Of a DNA stretch of 64,000 nucleotides, positions 15,485-24,341 are shown piece after piece. The notes below the pieces were generated by a model. The model did not search any database, was not told where the DNA came from, and was given only the letters and a program-made list of their open reading frames with translations. The DNA is from Anaerolineales bacterium (GTDB lineage: Bacteria; Chloroflexota; Anaerolineae; Anaerolineales; Villigracilaceae), in the NCBI GenBank assembly GCA_030583885.1, contig CP129480.1, positions 3,288,714 to 3,352,713 on the forward strand, in the 5' to 3' direction. Position numbers and translations under genes: made by a program. Positions within the stretch are counted from its first letter, which is position 1. Each line of letters begins with the position of its first letter.

Positions 15485-17767
15485 CTAAAACATCGGCTCC
15501 ATTGCCATGGCGGGATGGTTGTGCGCCTCCAGCCACGCCAATAGCTCATCCACCGAAGTGACATTTCTCTCGTCTGCGATCTTGTCCAGCAGATCAGGGT
15601 CGCCCTCGCGTTCGCAGACGGCTTTGAACTCATCGGACATGGTATCTTTCAATACAGAGGACATCCATATCACCCGTTTGAACCCGCCGTCCGCGGAGAT
15701 GAACTTGGGGCTGATGAGATAGAACTTACCGACGCCCATCACACCCGGAGTTTGCATTCCGCCGCCCGCGATGCCCGCCAGCGTGGAGAAGGTCATGCCT
15801 GCGGGGGTCATGGAGGTATCTTCGCGCGAGACCACCATAACGCCGTTGGCTTCGGGGATGAGCATCACGATGCACTCGAAACAACCGCACGCCGTCATCG
15901 GGTTCTCCATGATGGAATACATCGAGACCTCCTGCACCACACCATGCGAACCAATCTTGGCGTAATCGTTCGTGCCTTCCCAATAGCCTTTATTTTCGTC
16001 AACCAGTTTGCCCAGTTTGATCGGCTGGTTCGGTCCCGTCGGATTGATGCTGAACGATGCTTTGCAGTCCAGCCAGTTGTACGCGCCGCACAGACCCAGT
16101 CTTTCAGGTGAGACCACACAGACATGGTTCGGCGCGAAGGATTGGCATAACGTGCAGGAGTAGAACTCCTCCACTTTGTTGTCGGTCAGGTCGGCAAGGC
16201 GCTTGTTGCGGAAGTCGTATGCAGCGCGCGCCTTCTCCAGCCATTCGGCATGGAGCGTTGGGTCGGTGACGATGGTCACTTGTACCTTATCCACGATGGC
16301 GCCGAAGTCTTCGTGGAATCTTGCATGCAGGATCTTGCCGAACGATTCAAGACTGAACCCTTTATCTGCCGCGGCATTCGAGATGCGGATCCAGGCAATG
16401 TCGCGTTGACCGACATGCTGGATCCCGCTTGCGCCGTTGACGAAGTAGTGAACCTGTCGCTCGAGCACAGGTTCGAAATCCTGCTGCATCTGCCGCCCGG
16501 CGACCTTGATGAGGATGCCCAGGTCCGTGGAGCCTTGCGCAGGAACTTGCGAGAAATCGGGACCGATGACTTCGATCTTGCCGTCGGTGACTTCATCCAG
16601 TTTCGCCATGTGCAGGTATTCAAAGGCGCGCGAGTGCTTGCCGCCGAATTCGACGCGCAGATCTGCCTTGCGGACGACTTCCCCTTCAAAGGCGGAGCCG
16701 TAGGGAACAGGCACATCCACGTTCGAGACTTTGACTTTCACGCCGCGCACCTCGATGCACTTTTGAACGAGTTGTTCGGCGCGCTCGAGATCGTCCCTGC
16801 CTTCGATCTGGTTGAACGGCATGGAAACGACATGCTCGTAGGTGGTGACGCCTGTCGGCAAAATCTCGGGGATGACCGTATCTGCAATGACGGGGAATCC
16901 GAAGTTGATCGCGCCTGCCGCGGCGGCGTATTTCAGATCGTCCACTTCGCCGAGCGCAAGCACGAAGGCGAAGACGCGCTCCTTGTTGTAGAGCAGGATC
17001 TCGCGCGATTGACCTGGCTTGAGTCCGCCAAAGGTCAGGGCGGAGCGGGTGGCAAATCCCAGCGCGTAGATGGCGCTGATGGTGTCCGTACCAAAGGGAA
17101 CGGTAAACGTATTGTAGCCAAGTTCCACGCCTTCTTCTTGCAGTTGATGAATGATACTGCGTCCATTCACGTTGCCGCAAAGGAACGTCAGGATGTTGCG
17201 GCGTTGTAACTCACGTACGATCTTGACCGCGACTTCATTCGACTTTGCACAACCGACGATCGCGGCAAAGCCCGGCATGCGCCCATCCACCAGTTGAATG
17301 CCCCACGAGCGGAGTTGGATGTCGTCAATCGGACCGTTCAAGTGTCCATCCAGATTCTCGCCGCCATTTTCTGGGCTGGTAAAGGACGTGCCGCCCGCGA
17401 GTTTGAATCCAGGCATCGGCTCAGGTTGAAGCCCATACGCGAAGCGCACCGCTTCAATCGTCTCGGCGGCAAGAAGCGTTGCCATTCCTGAGTCCAAAGT
17501 CTCGCCGAGATAGGGAGTCCATTTTGAGAATGCAGGGATCGGGTGGAGCAAATCGCGTGCATAGTTCATGACAGGCTTGAGATCGCCAAGTTTTTCAATG
17601 GTCATTCCCGTCATGCCGAGGATGGTCGGAAGGTAATATGCCGTGTTGGGGAATGAAACGGGCGTACCTGCGCCTTTCTCATGGACTGCCCTGTTGAGCA
17701 TCAACTCGGCTTCTGTGACCAGCCCGTTCGCGCCGCGCATCGCACGAGTAGCAATGTATTTTGACAT
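15485..17767 (-). CDS. acsB: CO-methylating acetyl-CoA synthase, catalytic subunit
   Basis: A 760-residue acetyl-CoA synthase of the bacterial type, with the full N-terminal domain that binds CO dehydrogenase, unlike archaeal CdhC. It joins CO, a methyl group from AcsCD and CoA to give acetyl-CoA. The A-cluster ligands are present: FYSCTLCQSFAPNHVC and RLGLCGAYNWLDC at about residues 530-560, and the Cys-Gly-Cys that holds the distal nickel in MTACGCFECIV at about 625-630. The gene lies 9 bases after acsA with AGGAGGCTGA before the ATG. Confidence 0.96.
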   Translation of the reverse strand: MSKYIATRAMRGANGLVTEAELMLNRAVHEKGAGTPVSFPNTAYYLPTILGMTGMTIEKLGDLKPVMNYARDLLHPIPAFSKWTPYLGETLDSGMATLLAAETIEAVRFAYGLQPEPMPGFKLAGGTSFTSPENGGENLDGHLNGPIDDIQLRSWGIQLVDGRMPGFAAIVGCAKSNEVAVKIVRELQRRNILTFLCGNVNGRSIIHQLQEEGVELGYNTFTVPFGTDTISAIYALGFATRSALTFGGLKPGQSREILLYNKERVFAFVLALGEVDDLKYAAAAGAINFGFPVIADTVIPEILPTGVTTYEHVVSMPFNQIEGRDDLERAEQLVQKCIEVRGVKVKVSNVDVPVPYGSAFEGEVVRKADLRVEFGGKHSRAFEYLHMAKLDEVTDGKIEVIGPDFSQVPAQGSTDLGILIKVAGRQMQQDFEPVLERQVHYFVNGASGIQHVGQRDIAWIRISNAAADKGFSLESFGKILHARFHEDFGAIVDKVQVTIVTDPTLHAEWLEKARAAYDFRNKRLADLTDNKVEEFYSCTLCQSFAPNHVCVVSPERLGLCGAYNWLDCKASFSINPTGPNQPIKLGKLVDENKGYWEGTNDYAKIGSHGVVQEVSMYSIMENPMTACGCFECIVMLIPEANGVMVVSREDTSMTPAGMTFSTLAGIAGGGMQTPGVMGVGKFYLISPKFISADGGFKRVIWMSSVLKDTMSDEFKAVCEREGDPDLLDKIADERNVTSVDELLAWLEAHNHPAMAMEPMF

Positions 17768-17776
17768 ATCAGCCTC

Positions 17777-19795
17777 CTAATCCGCCGCCATGCCGTAAAT
17801 GGCTTCGCGTTTTTTCTCCAACGGCAAAGCCTCCAACTCGTTCATCTTTGCATCGCCGCTGCGACCGAATTTGTTCGGATCGTATTCGGGCAGACCTAGC
17901 GCGGCACGTTTCTTATCAATGTGCGCGAGCGTGGCTTCGATCATCTTTTGCGGGTCGGGGATGAACTCCAGTTTGCCGCCGTACAGTTTCTCCCAGCCCT
18001 CGCTGATGTACTTCAACACAATATCGCTGTCGGACACCCGGTCTGGCATGCCGCTGACGGGCGACGCGCCGCCGAAGATGACATACGCGCCCGACGCCAC
18101 ACAATAGGTGGCGATCGCCAGCGCCTTTTCGCTCATCCATTCGGGCGCAAGACCCACGGCTGGGATCTGGTCAATATCATCGCCCAAACCGCCCTCTTCG
18201 ACCATTTGCGTCAGCACGGTCAGGATGCGCGTATTGTCCACGCACGAGCCCATGTGGAGGACGGGCGGGATGCCGATCGTTTCGCAGACTTCCCGCAAGC
18301 CGCTTCCAACCTCGGTGAGGCCTGCTTCGCCCAACATCAGCCCCAACTTCCCCGCGGCAATCGCGCCGCAACCCGTCTGCACGACGAGCACATCCTGCTT
18401 GAGCAATTCCTTTACGACCAGATTGTGGAGGTAATCCTGAGATGAACGCGGATTGTTGCACCCCACAATCGCCGCCACACCGCGGATGCGTCCCGTCATG
18501 ATCGCGTCATTCAGCGGACGGAACGACGCGCGATATGAACCGCCGAGCATGTAGTTGATGTACTCATGCGAGAAGCCAGGCACGACGTCCTCTTTGACCT
18601 GCGGGATGCGCACCTTGGCAGATTCGCGGTTCTTGAAGTTATCAATCGCCACTTTCAGGATCTGCTTGGCGATGGTCATTGCCCTATGTTCATCGAACTC
18701 GATGTGAGTTGCTCCCTTGATTTTCACTTTTGGCGAAGTCGTGATGATGGCGGTATGGAAGTTCTGCGCCAGGCCGACCAGCGCCTGCATGATGCACTGC
18801 ACATCCACGACCATCGCTTCGACTGCGCCTGTCAGAATGGCCAGTTCCTGATGCAAGAAGTTGCCTGCCGCTGGGATGCCCTGCCGCATGAGGATTTCAT
18901 TGGCTGTACAACAAATCCCAGAAAGGTTCACCCCATGCGCGCCAGCCGCCTTGGCGTACGCAATGATCTCGGGATCCTGCGACGCTGCAACCAGCATCTC
19001 GCTCATGGACGGTTCGTGTCCATGCACGACCACGTTGACCATATCTTCTTTGATCACGCCAAGATTCGCTTGCCCCAAAATCGGCGCAGGCGTGCCGAAT
19101 AGGATGTCCGAGATGTCGGTGGCGATCATCGAGCCAGCCCAGCCGTCCGCCAATGCCGTGCGGATGGCGTGATTCAAAATATGCTCAGGGTCCTGGTCAT
19201 CGCCGATGTGGGTGCGGTGCAACGCCTCCACCACCTCGCGATCCACGCCGCGCGGCCAGACATCCTGTTCTCGCCAGATCTGTTGTCGCTTCTTTGGCGC
19301 GCGCAGCGCAGGGACAACCTCCCCGCGCTGCTGCCCGAATTGCGCGATGTACAAATCCGCCAGATCGTTGGCAATCTCTTCAGGCGAGCGCCCTTCGATC
19401 TTGATGTCGTAATACGAAGCGACCATCCGCAACTTGGCGACATCGCGGATGGAATAGCCCTCCGCTTCACCGTTGGCGGTTGCCTTAAGCAGGAACGCCA
19501 TGTCACGCCCGTGATCGGAGTGCGCCGCGCCACCCGCCGCAATCGCGCGCGTCAGGTTGCGCGCCTGGATGGTGTCCAATGTCGCGCCGCACACCCCCAC
19601 GTCGCCGCTCTTTGTCAATCGGCACGGACCCATGCCGCATTGTTTACAGCACATCCCTGCGCCACCAATATTGCATGGGACCATATTATCGGCGCGGGTG
19701 AAAGCCGTCCCGATACCCAACTCCTCCGCGCGGATCAGCATCTGCCGGGCGGCAGGGTCGGTCGAATATTCTTTGATCTCACGTTTCTTAGCCAT
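17777..19795 (-). CDS. acsA: Anaerobic carbon-monoxide dehydrogenase, catalytic subunit
   Basis: A 672-residue Ni-Fe CO dehydrogenase (CooS/AcsA) that reduces CO2 to CO for AcsB, or oxidises CO. N-terminal Cys for the D and B clusters are in VPCNIGGAGMCCKQCGMGPC and VGVCGA. Ligands of the Ni-Fe-S C-cluster are seen as VVHGHEPSMSE (His), SGICCTANEIL, VDVQCIM, VGCNNPRSS, VQTGCGAIAAGKLG and HMGSCVDN. Length fits the family (about 630-675). The stop of the upstream HMA-like gene overlaps its start by 8 bases; acsB follows after 9 bases. Nickel insertion is probably done by the CooC-type ATPases encoded divergently at 21.1-22.7 kb. Confidence 0.96.
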   Translation of the reverse strand: MAKKREIKEYSTDPAARQMLIRAEELGIGTAFTRADNMVPCNIGGAGMCCKQCGMGPCRLTKSGDVGVCGATLDTIQARNLTRAIAAGGAAHSDHGRDMAFLLKATANGEAEGYSIRDVAKLRMVASYYDIKIEGRSPEEIANDLADLYIAQFGQQRGEVVPALRAPKKRQQIWREQDVWPRGVDREVVEALHRTHIGDDQDPEHILNHAIRTALADGWAGSMIATDISDILFGTPAPILGQANLGVIKEDMVNVVVHGHEPSMSEMLVAASQDPEIIAYAKAAGAHGVNLSGICCTANEILMRQGIPAAGNFLHQELAILTGAVEAMVVDVQCIMQALVGLAQNFHTAIITTSPKVKIKGATHIEFDEHRAMTIAKQILKVAIDNFKNRESAKVRIPQVKEDVVPGFSHEYINYMLGGSYRASFRPLNDAIMTGRIRGVAAIVGCNNPRSSQDYLHNLVVKELLKQDVLVVQTGCGAIAAGKLGLMLGEAGLTEVGSGLREVCETIGIPPVLHMGSCVDNTRILTVLTQMVEEGGLGDDIDQIPAVGLAPEWMSEKALAIATYCVASGAYVIFGGASPVSGMPDRVSDSDIVLKYISEGWEKLYGGKLEFIPDPQKMIEATLAHIDKKRAALGLPEYDPNKFGRSGDAKMNELEALPLEKKREAIYGMAAD

Positions 19796-20189
19796 GATTC
19801 TCCTCCTCGTCCATCTTCACCACCCCAATTCCTGGACAATGCCAAAGCGGTCGTCCCTGATAGCTCACCTTCTGCCCAAAACTGACCGTATGTTTGATGG
19901 TCTCGTATGTGGCAGTATGACGGAAGAATGGTTTGCTGCCATCGCCTTGTTGAGCCGCTTCCCCCATCTCAATCGGTATTGTCCATTCGCCGAGATACCC
20001 CGCTTCATCCAGTTTGACGGCGATTTGCAGGTCATTGATCTTGGCTTTATCGTAGGTTACTTCAATGGTCTGAAATGCACTGCTGGCATACACGTCAACG
20101 ACCCCCTCCAATTCCAGTAAAATGCGCCGCACTTCGGTCACATGATGATCTGCATAAAGCGCGGGCGTTTCGAACGTTTTGGTCTCCAT
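19788..20189 (-). CDS. HMA-like small protein leading the acs operon
   Basis: A 133-residue protein of unknown function. The N-terminal half looks like a heavy-metal-associated (ferredoxin-like) fold: a strand, then HHVTEVRRILLELEGVVDVYAS, a strand FQTIEVTYD, then INDLQIAVKLDEAGYLGEW. The metal-binding CxxC that normally precedes the first helix is absent (ALYADHHV); two His could replace it. The C-terminal half ends in an acidic tail (KMDEEENH). AGGAGG stands 7 bases before ATG 20189. It overlaps acsA by 8 bases, which suggests a dedicated role such as nickel handling or CODH assembly. This role is an inference. Confidence 0.7.
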   Translation of the reverse strand: METKTFETPALYADHHVTEVRRILLELEGVVDVYASSAFQTIEVTYDKAKINDLQIAVKLDEAGYLGEWTIPIEMGEAAQQGDGSKPFFRHTATYETIKHTVSFGQKVSYQGRPLWHCPGIGVVKMDEEENHG

Positions 20190-20383
20190 CAAGACACCTC
20201 CTATTATGAAAATGGGTGAGGACGTTGAACGAGAACCTATAAAAGTGTAGACTTTTCCCAGTCTTCATTTTAGCATCTTGATATTCTCCAAAGTTGTGCA
20301 GATTGTCATCATAAAATTGGATAAATGTACCTATCATGGACTGGATTTGAATACCTGCTCCACCCAGGCAGTACAATGGGAGA

Positions 20384-21037
20384 ATGTCCGGTTTTGGAAA
20401 GGGCTGGAGACCCCGCCTGCCTGAATCAATGCCCTCGCAATTGAGCGATCGCCTGACCCGGCTGAGGGAAACGCTTCGGGACCAGGACCCGGGTTTGGTC
20501 GCCGCGCGAAGCGGCATTTCCCATCCGACGGTTGGTCCTGAGCGCGTCGAGTTGCATATCCCTGTTTGGGGTGATGTTTTCAACCTGCCCTTCCCCGAGT
20601 TGACGGGCTGCAAAAGCCACGGCGAACCGCTACCCGATTTTCAGCAGGCATTGTTGTTGTATTATCTGGTCACCGCCGACGGTGCGCCGTTGACCGGGAG
20701 ATGGGTTTCGTTCGCCGACCTGCCTGGCGGGCGCATGTATAACGCTGCGTTTCAGGGATACAGCGGTGACGAGATCGCGAAAAAATTCGGCCTGGATCTG
20801 GAAGCATTCAAATCGGCTTGTGCGCAGGCTGGCGGGAACGCGGTTGAAATCGGCTCAGGGTCCTTTATATTCCAGGCCCTGCCGCGCGTGCCGTTGATGG
20901 CGACCTACTGGCTTGGTGATGAGGATTTCCCGTCGTCGTGCAAGATCCTGTTCGATGAGTCTGCCAGCCATTACCTGCCGATCGATGCCTGCGCTATTCT
21001 GGGAAGCATGTTGACACGCAAATTGATCCGTTCTTAA
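20384..21037 (+). CDS. DUF3786-domain protein
   Basis: A 217-residue cytoplasmic protein of the DUF3786 family. The typical region runs from VELHIPVWGDVFNLPFPEL through QALLLYYLVTADGAPLTGRW and VSFADLPGGRMYNAAFQGYSG to ALPRVPLMATYWLGDEDFPS. The family has no proven activity but is often seen near corrinoid/iron-sulfur or CO dehydrogenase genes in anaerobes. It is transcribed away from the acs operon, across a gap of 194 bases in which I see no certain promoter, and it precedes the two CooC genes. A role in CODH/ACS maturation is plausible but unproven. The ribosome site is weak (GGGAGA). Confidence 0.75.
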   Translation: MSGFGKGWRPRLPESMPSQLSDRLTRLRETLRDQDPGLVAARSGISHPTVGPERVELHIPVWGDVFNLPFPELTGCKSHGEPLPDFQQALLLYYLVTADGAPLTGRWVSFADLPGGRMYNAAFQGYSGDEIAKKFGLDLEAFKSACAQAGGNAVEIGSGSFIFQALPRVPLMATYWLGDEDFPSSCKILFDESASHYLPIDACAILGSMLTRKLIRS

Positions 21038-21112
21038 TACGGCTAAAAAGAGGAATTCTGTCACTATTCCTGCGGGTGGGTGGAATGTAGAATGTTGTAA
21101 CAGGAGTGTTGC

Positions 21113-21904
21113 ATGAAACTTGCAATCACAGGTAAAGGCGGCGTGGGCAAGACCACGCTCACAGCATTACTCGCCCAATCCTACGCGGACGCGGGACGTC
21201 AGGTGCTGGCAGTGGATGCCGACCCATCGCCCTGTCTGGCAGGTGCGCTGGGGTTCCCCGCCGAACTTCGCGAAGAACTCAAGCCCATCGCCGAAATGGA
21301 CGCGCTCATCGAGGAACGCACGGGCGCAAAGCCGGGCACGGTGGGCGGATTCTTCACCCTCAACCCGCGCGTGGACGACATCCCCGAACGCTTCAGTATT
21401 TTACAGCGTGGTGTGCGCCTGCTCGAAATGGGGAGTGTGGATTTGGGCGGTTCGGGCTGTATTTGTCCTGAGTCAGCGATGTTGAAGACGCTCTTCACCC
21501 ATCTGCTCTTCCGCCAGGATGACATTCTCCTGCTCGATATGTACGCAGGTGTCGAACATCTCGGTCGCGCCACCGTTGATTTCGTGGATGCCATGCTGGT
21601 CGTCGTCGAGCCAACGCGCCGCAGTCTCGGTACTGCCGCGCAAATCAAAAAACTCGCAAATGATATTGGTTTACAACGTTTGTATTTGGTGGGAAACAAA
21701 GTTCGAAATGAAGATGAAGCCAAATTCCTTGAAACTGAAACCCCTGACTTGCCCCTGCTCGGTTGTTTGCCGGCTGACTTGAAAGTGCAGGAGGCGGATA
21801 GATTGGGCATCCCCGTGTATGATTATGTGGAAAGCCTGAAGATTGCGGCGGGCCAAATTGTAAAAATGATCAATGAACTCACAAGCGACGAGGTGCTGAA
21901 ATGA
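21113..21904 (+). CDS. cooC: CooC-type nickel-insertion ATPase (first copy)
   Basis: A 263-residue MinD/ArsA-type ATPase. The deviant Walker A GKGGVGKTT is at residues 7-15, the switch region reads LAVDADPSPCLAGALG, and Walker B reads DILLLDMYAGVEHLGR. CooC proteins dimerise on ATP and load nickel into the C-cluster of CO dehydrogenase. The expected metal-binding CxC motif is only partly matched (SGCICPES). Start codon and ribosome site are good (AGGAGTGTTGC). It overlaps the second cooC by four bases (ATGA), so the two are probably translated as a pair. Confidence 0.88.
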   Translation: MKLAITGKGGVGKTTLTALLAQSYADAGRQVLAVDADPSPCLAGALGFPAELREELKPIAEMDALIEERTGAKPGTVGGFFTLNPRVDDIPERFSILQRGVRLLEMGSVDLGGSGCICPESAMLKTLFTHLLFRQDDILLLDMYAGVEHLGRATVDFVDAMLVVVEPTRRSLGTAAQIKKLANDIGLQRLYLVGNKVRNEDEAKFLETETPDLPLLGCLPADLKVQEADRLGIPVYDYVESLKIAAGQIVKMINELTSDEVLK

Positions 21905-22707
21905 CGACCACCATCGCACTCGCAGGCAAGGGCGGTGTGGGCAAAACCACCGTTGCAGGCATGATGGTCAAATATCTTGCCCAGAATCAAACCGGCAGCA
22001 TTCTCGCCATTGACGCCGACCCCTCCTCCAACCTGAACATGGTGCTGGGACTCGATCTTGAATGGACGGTCGGCGAGATCCGCGAGGACATGCTGGAACA
22101 GGTCAAATCGTCACTGACCACAGGCGGCGCGGCAATGGGTACCATGCCCGGCGGCGTCAGCAAACGCGATTATCTTGATTATCAGATCCGCTCTTCGTTA
22201 TCCGAAGGCTCCCGCTTTGACCTGATCGCAATGGGCAGAGGCGAAGGGGCGGGATGTTATTGCGCTGTCAATCATAACCTGCGGGAAGTGATCGACGGCA
22301 TGAGCAGACATTACGCCTACGTCGTGATCGATAACGAAGCGGGCATGGAACATCTCTCGCGCCGCACCACGCGAGATGTCCAGCATCTGTTCATCGTCAG
22401 CGACCCGACCCAGCGCGGATTGGTTGCGGCGCAGCGCATTGCCGACATGCGCAAAGAACTCGACATCAACATCGGGAACGCGTATCTCATCATCAACCGC
22501 CTGCGCGGCGGGATGCCCGATGCGCTCAACGCCTTCACCGCCAAAATGGATGTGCCCTTGCTCGGCACGATCCCTGCAGATGAGGCACTCTCTGAATTCG
22601 AATTCTCGGGCAAACCGCTGGTGGAATTGGGGGATGAGTCGCCCGTCTATCAATCCGTTGAAAAGATGATGCGGAAAATCCTCAAACAGGTACCATCCGC
22701 CGCCTGA
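21901..22707 (+). CDS. cooC: CooC-type nickel-insertion ATPase (second copy)
   Basis: A 268-residue paralogue of the preceding ATPase. Walker A GKGGVGKTT is near the N-terminus, followed by LAIDADPSSNLNMVLGLD, the GCYC motif in GRGEGAGCYCAVNHNLRE, and YVVIDNEAGMEHLSRR. The Cys-x-Cys here matches the nickel-binding pair of characterised CooC/AcsF proteins better than in the first copy, so this is the likelier metal carrier. Two paralogues side by side suggest separate maturation of CODH and ACS (CooC and AcsF types), or a heterodimer. Confidence 0.9.
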   Translation: MTTTIALAGKGGVGKTTVAGMMVKYLAQNQTGSILAIDADPSSNLNMVLGLDLEWTVGEIREDMLEQVKSSLTTGGAAMGTMPGGVSKRDYLDYQIRSSLSEGSRFDLIAMGRGEGAGCYCAVNHNLREVIDGMSRHYAYVVIDNEAGMEHLSRRTTRDVQHLFIVSDPTQRGLVAAQRIADMRKELDINIGNAYLIINRLRGGMPDALNAFTAKMDVPLLGTIPADEALSEFEFSGKPLVELGDESPVYQSVEKMMRKILKQVPSAA

Positions 22708-22762
22708 TGGGACTTCAAAAGGTTCAGGGAATTTCAACCCAGGGCACACATCCGCTCAGAAC

Positions 22763-22787
22763 ATGCTGCAGCAAACCGCTGCAGCAT
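22763..22787. repeat. Perfect 10-bp hairpin after the cooC pair
   Basis: Arms 22763-22772 and 22778-22787 (ATGCTGCAGC/GCTGCAGCAT) enclose AAACC. It lies 55 bases beyond the stop of the second cooC. There is no T-run, so it is a possible transcript end or stabiliser rather than a clear intrinsic terminator. Confidence 0.5.
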
Positions 22788-22864
22788 AAATCGAATATAA
22801 CAAATCATCAGCCGCTTCCATCCCGTTTCGAAGCCGAAATTGGTACCATCACAGGACAACGCCA

Positions 22865-23686
22865 ATGAACCGAGCATGTAGATTGACCCTTCTTCTGCTG
22901 GTTTGTTTTATTCCAGCCTGCATGCCGCAACAATATACCCTGTTGGAATCCCGCGTCATGGATGTGCTCAACCCGCAATCCATCCATGTTCAAGTCGATC
23001 ATGGCGAAGTGGTTATTGTAGGCACGCAGGAGCAACAGGTGCAGGTTGGCGGACAGGTATTGCACCCTGATGAATTGGAGTACCAGGTCAGTGCAACAGA
23101 AGATCAAATTTCGATAAAGGTAAATGCACAAAGATTCCGTCTTTCAAATGCACATCTTCGCGTGGAGGTGCGTGTTCCGCAGGGAACGCAGGTGAAGGTT
23201 GAGACAAACAGCGCCTCCGTGTTTGTCTCGAACTACCGGGGAGACCTGGAGGTGGCCTCCACCGCCGGGAATTTAACGGTCGAACATACAATTGGAAGGA
23301 TAACCCTGCGCTCCAATCGAGGGAACATAACCGTTCTGGAGAGCATTGGAACCATCAGCGTGGTTGGGAATTATGGTCTGCTGAATTTAAAGAACGTCCA
23401 TGGAGAAACCGGCGTCTCAACGATCATGGGGAACATCGTGTTTGGCGGTCTAATCCAGCAGGGGGACACCATCCGCCTCGAAACGGACCATGGGTCTGTT
23501 TCCGTCAATTTAAATCAAAACTCAGCCCTGGGCATTCAGGTGCGTTCCACGAGCGGGGATGTGATTTGCATGGTAGCGGGTCTTACAACAACCACCCGCA
23601 CCTGTGATGGGGATTTTCAATCCGCTGGCGGTGCACTCTCGATCCGAACAGTCAGCGGCGCGGTGACTGTGAAATTGACGCCCTGA
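22865..23686 (+). CDS. DUF4097-like beta-helix lipoprotein
   Basis: A 273-residue exported protein. The N-terminus has a lipoprotein signal (LTLLLLVCFIPAC, lipobox Cys near residue 19). The body is a run of short beta-strand repeats with alternating G-N/T-V patterns (SVFVSNYRGDLEVASTAGN, ITLRSNRGNITVLESIGT, ISVVGNYGLLNLKNVHGE), as in the DUF4097/'adhesin-like' beta-helical family. Members sit on the cell surface; no enzyme activity is known. Its last 35 bases overlap the 3' end of the ribulose-phosphate epimerase gene on the other strand. Confidence 0.75.
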   Translation: MNRACRLTLLLLVCFIPACMPQQYTLLESRVMDVLNPQSIHVQVDHGEVVIVGTQEQQVQVGGQVLHPDELEYQVSATEDQISIKVNAQRFRLSNAHLRVEVRVPQGTQVKVETNSASVFVSNYRGDLEVASTAGNLTVEHTIGRITLRSNRGNITVLESIGTISVVGNYGLLNLKNVHGETGVSTIMGNIVFGGLIQQGDTIRLETDHGSVSVNLNQNSALGIQVRSTSGDVICMVAGLTTTTRTCDGDFQSAGGALSIRTVSGAVTVKLTP

Positions 23687-24341
23687 TCGATCCGATTGTC
23701 GCGGCCATATCCGGCGAGTGAAATAAGGCTGTCCCCATAATGAGGCAGTCTGCACCTGCTTCCACAAGGCCGGCGGCATTCTCAGGTTTGACCCCGCCAT
23801 CCACCGCGATGGGAATGCGCGGATCCAATCGATCTGTCAGCCGCCGCGCAGCATCGATTTTTTCCTGCATGCCTGGCCGCATGGCCTGACCGCCGAAGCC
23901 TGGATGCACTCCCAGAAGCAGGAGCAGATCAATGTCCCGCAAGAAGCGCTGCACCTCATCCAGCGGGTCGTCAAGATTCAATCCCAATCCAACTTTTATA
24001 TTTTGGGAACGGATCCTGGCAAAGGTTCGAGGCGGGTCTGGAAGTGTGTTCCATTGGACGATGATCACATCCGCCTGGACCGGGTTGAATTTGGACAGGA
24101 CATGGTCCGGGTTATCAAGTTCAAGATGCGTGTGAAATGGCAGCTGCGCATATGGGCGCAGAGCTTCCAAATGAGCGGGGGCAAATGCGAGGTTTGGAAC
24201 ATAATGCCCATCCATCATGTCGAAGTGGAAGGAATCCACGCCTGCCTGCTCAGCCCGCCGCACTTCCTCACCCAGGCAGGCGAAATCGGCAGCCAGCAGC
24301 GAGGCACTGATATGGACCAAATCAGGCAGTCCAGATCTCAC
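23652..24341 (-). CDS. rpe: Ribulose-phosphate 3-epimerase
   Basis: A TIM-barrel epimerase of about 229 residues, interconverting ribulose-5-P and xylulose-5-P (or L-ketopentose analogues). Conserved stretches are ISASLLAADFACLGEEV, FHFDMMDGHYVPNLAF (metal-binding His and catalytic Asp), HTHLELDNPDHVL, GLGLNLDDPL, VHPGFGGQAM and IAVDGGVKPENA. No ATG stands in a good place. I chose GTG 24341, which overlaps the upstream decarboxylase/synthase gene by 20 bases; TTG 24320 is also possible. The gene belongs to the sugar cluster and should send its pentulose phosphate into the pentose-phosphate pathway. Confidence 0.88.
   Translation of the reverse strand: MRSGLPDLVHISASLLAADFACLGEEVRRAEQAGVDSFHFDMMDGHYVPNLAFAPAHLEALRPYAQLPFHTHLELDNPDHVLSKFNPVQADVIIVQWNTLPDPPRTFARIRSQNIKVGLGLNLDDPLDEVQRFLRDIDLLLLLGVHPGFGGQAMRPGMQEKIDAARRLTDRLDPRIPIAVDGGVKPENAAGLVEAGADCLIMGTALFHSPDMAATIGSIRASISQSPRR

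Noticed and set aside
16250..17209. Plus-strand open frame of 319 codons opposite acsB
   Set aside because: Shadow frame over a highly conserved gene.
22708..22864. Cobalamin or other riboswitch near corrinoid genes
   Set aside because: I looked for a B12-box-like element here and in front of the acs and corrinoid genes and found none; only a short hairpin is present.
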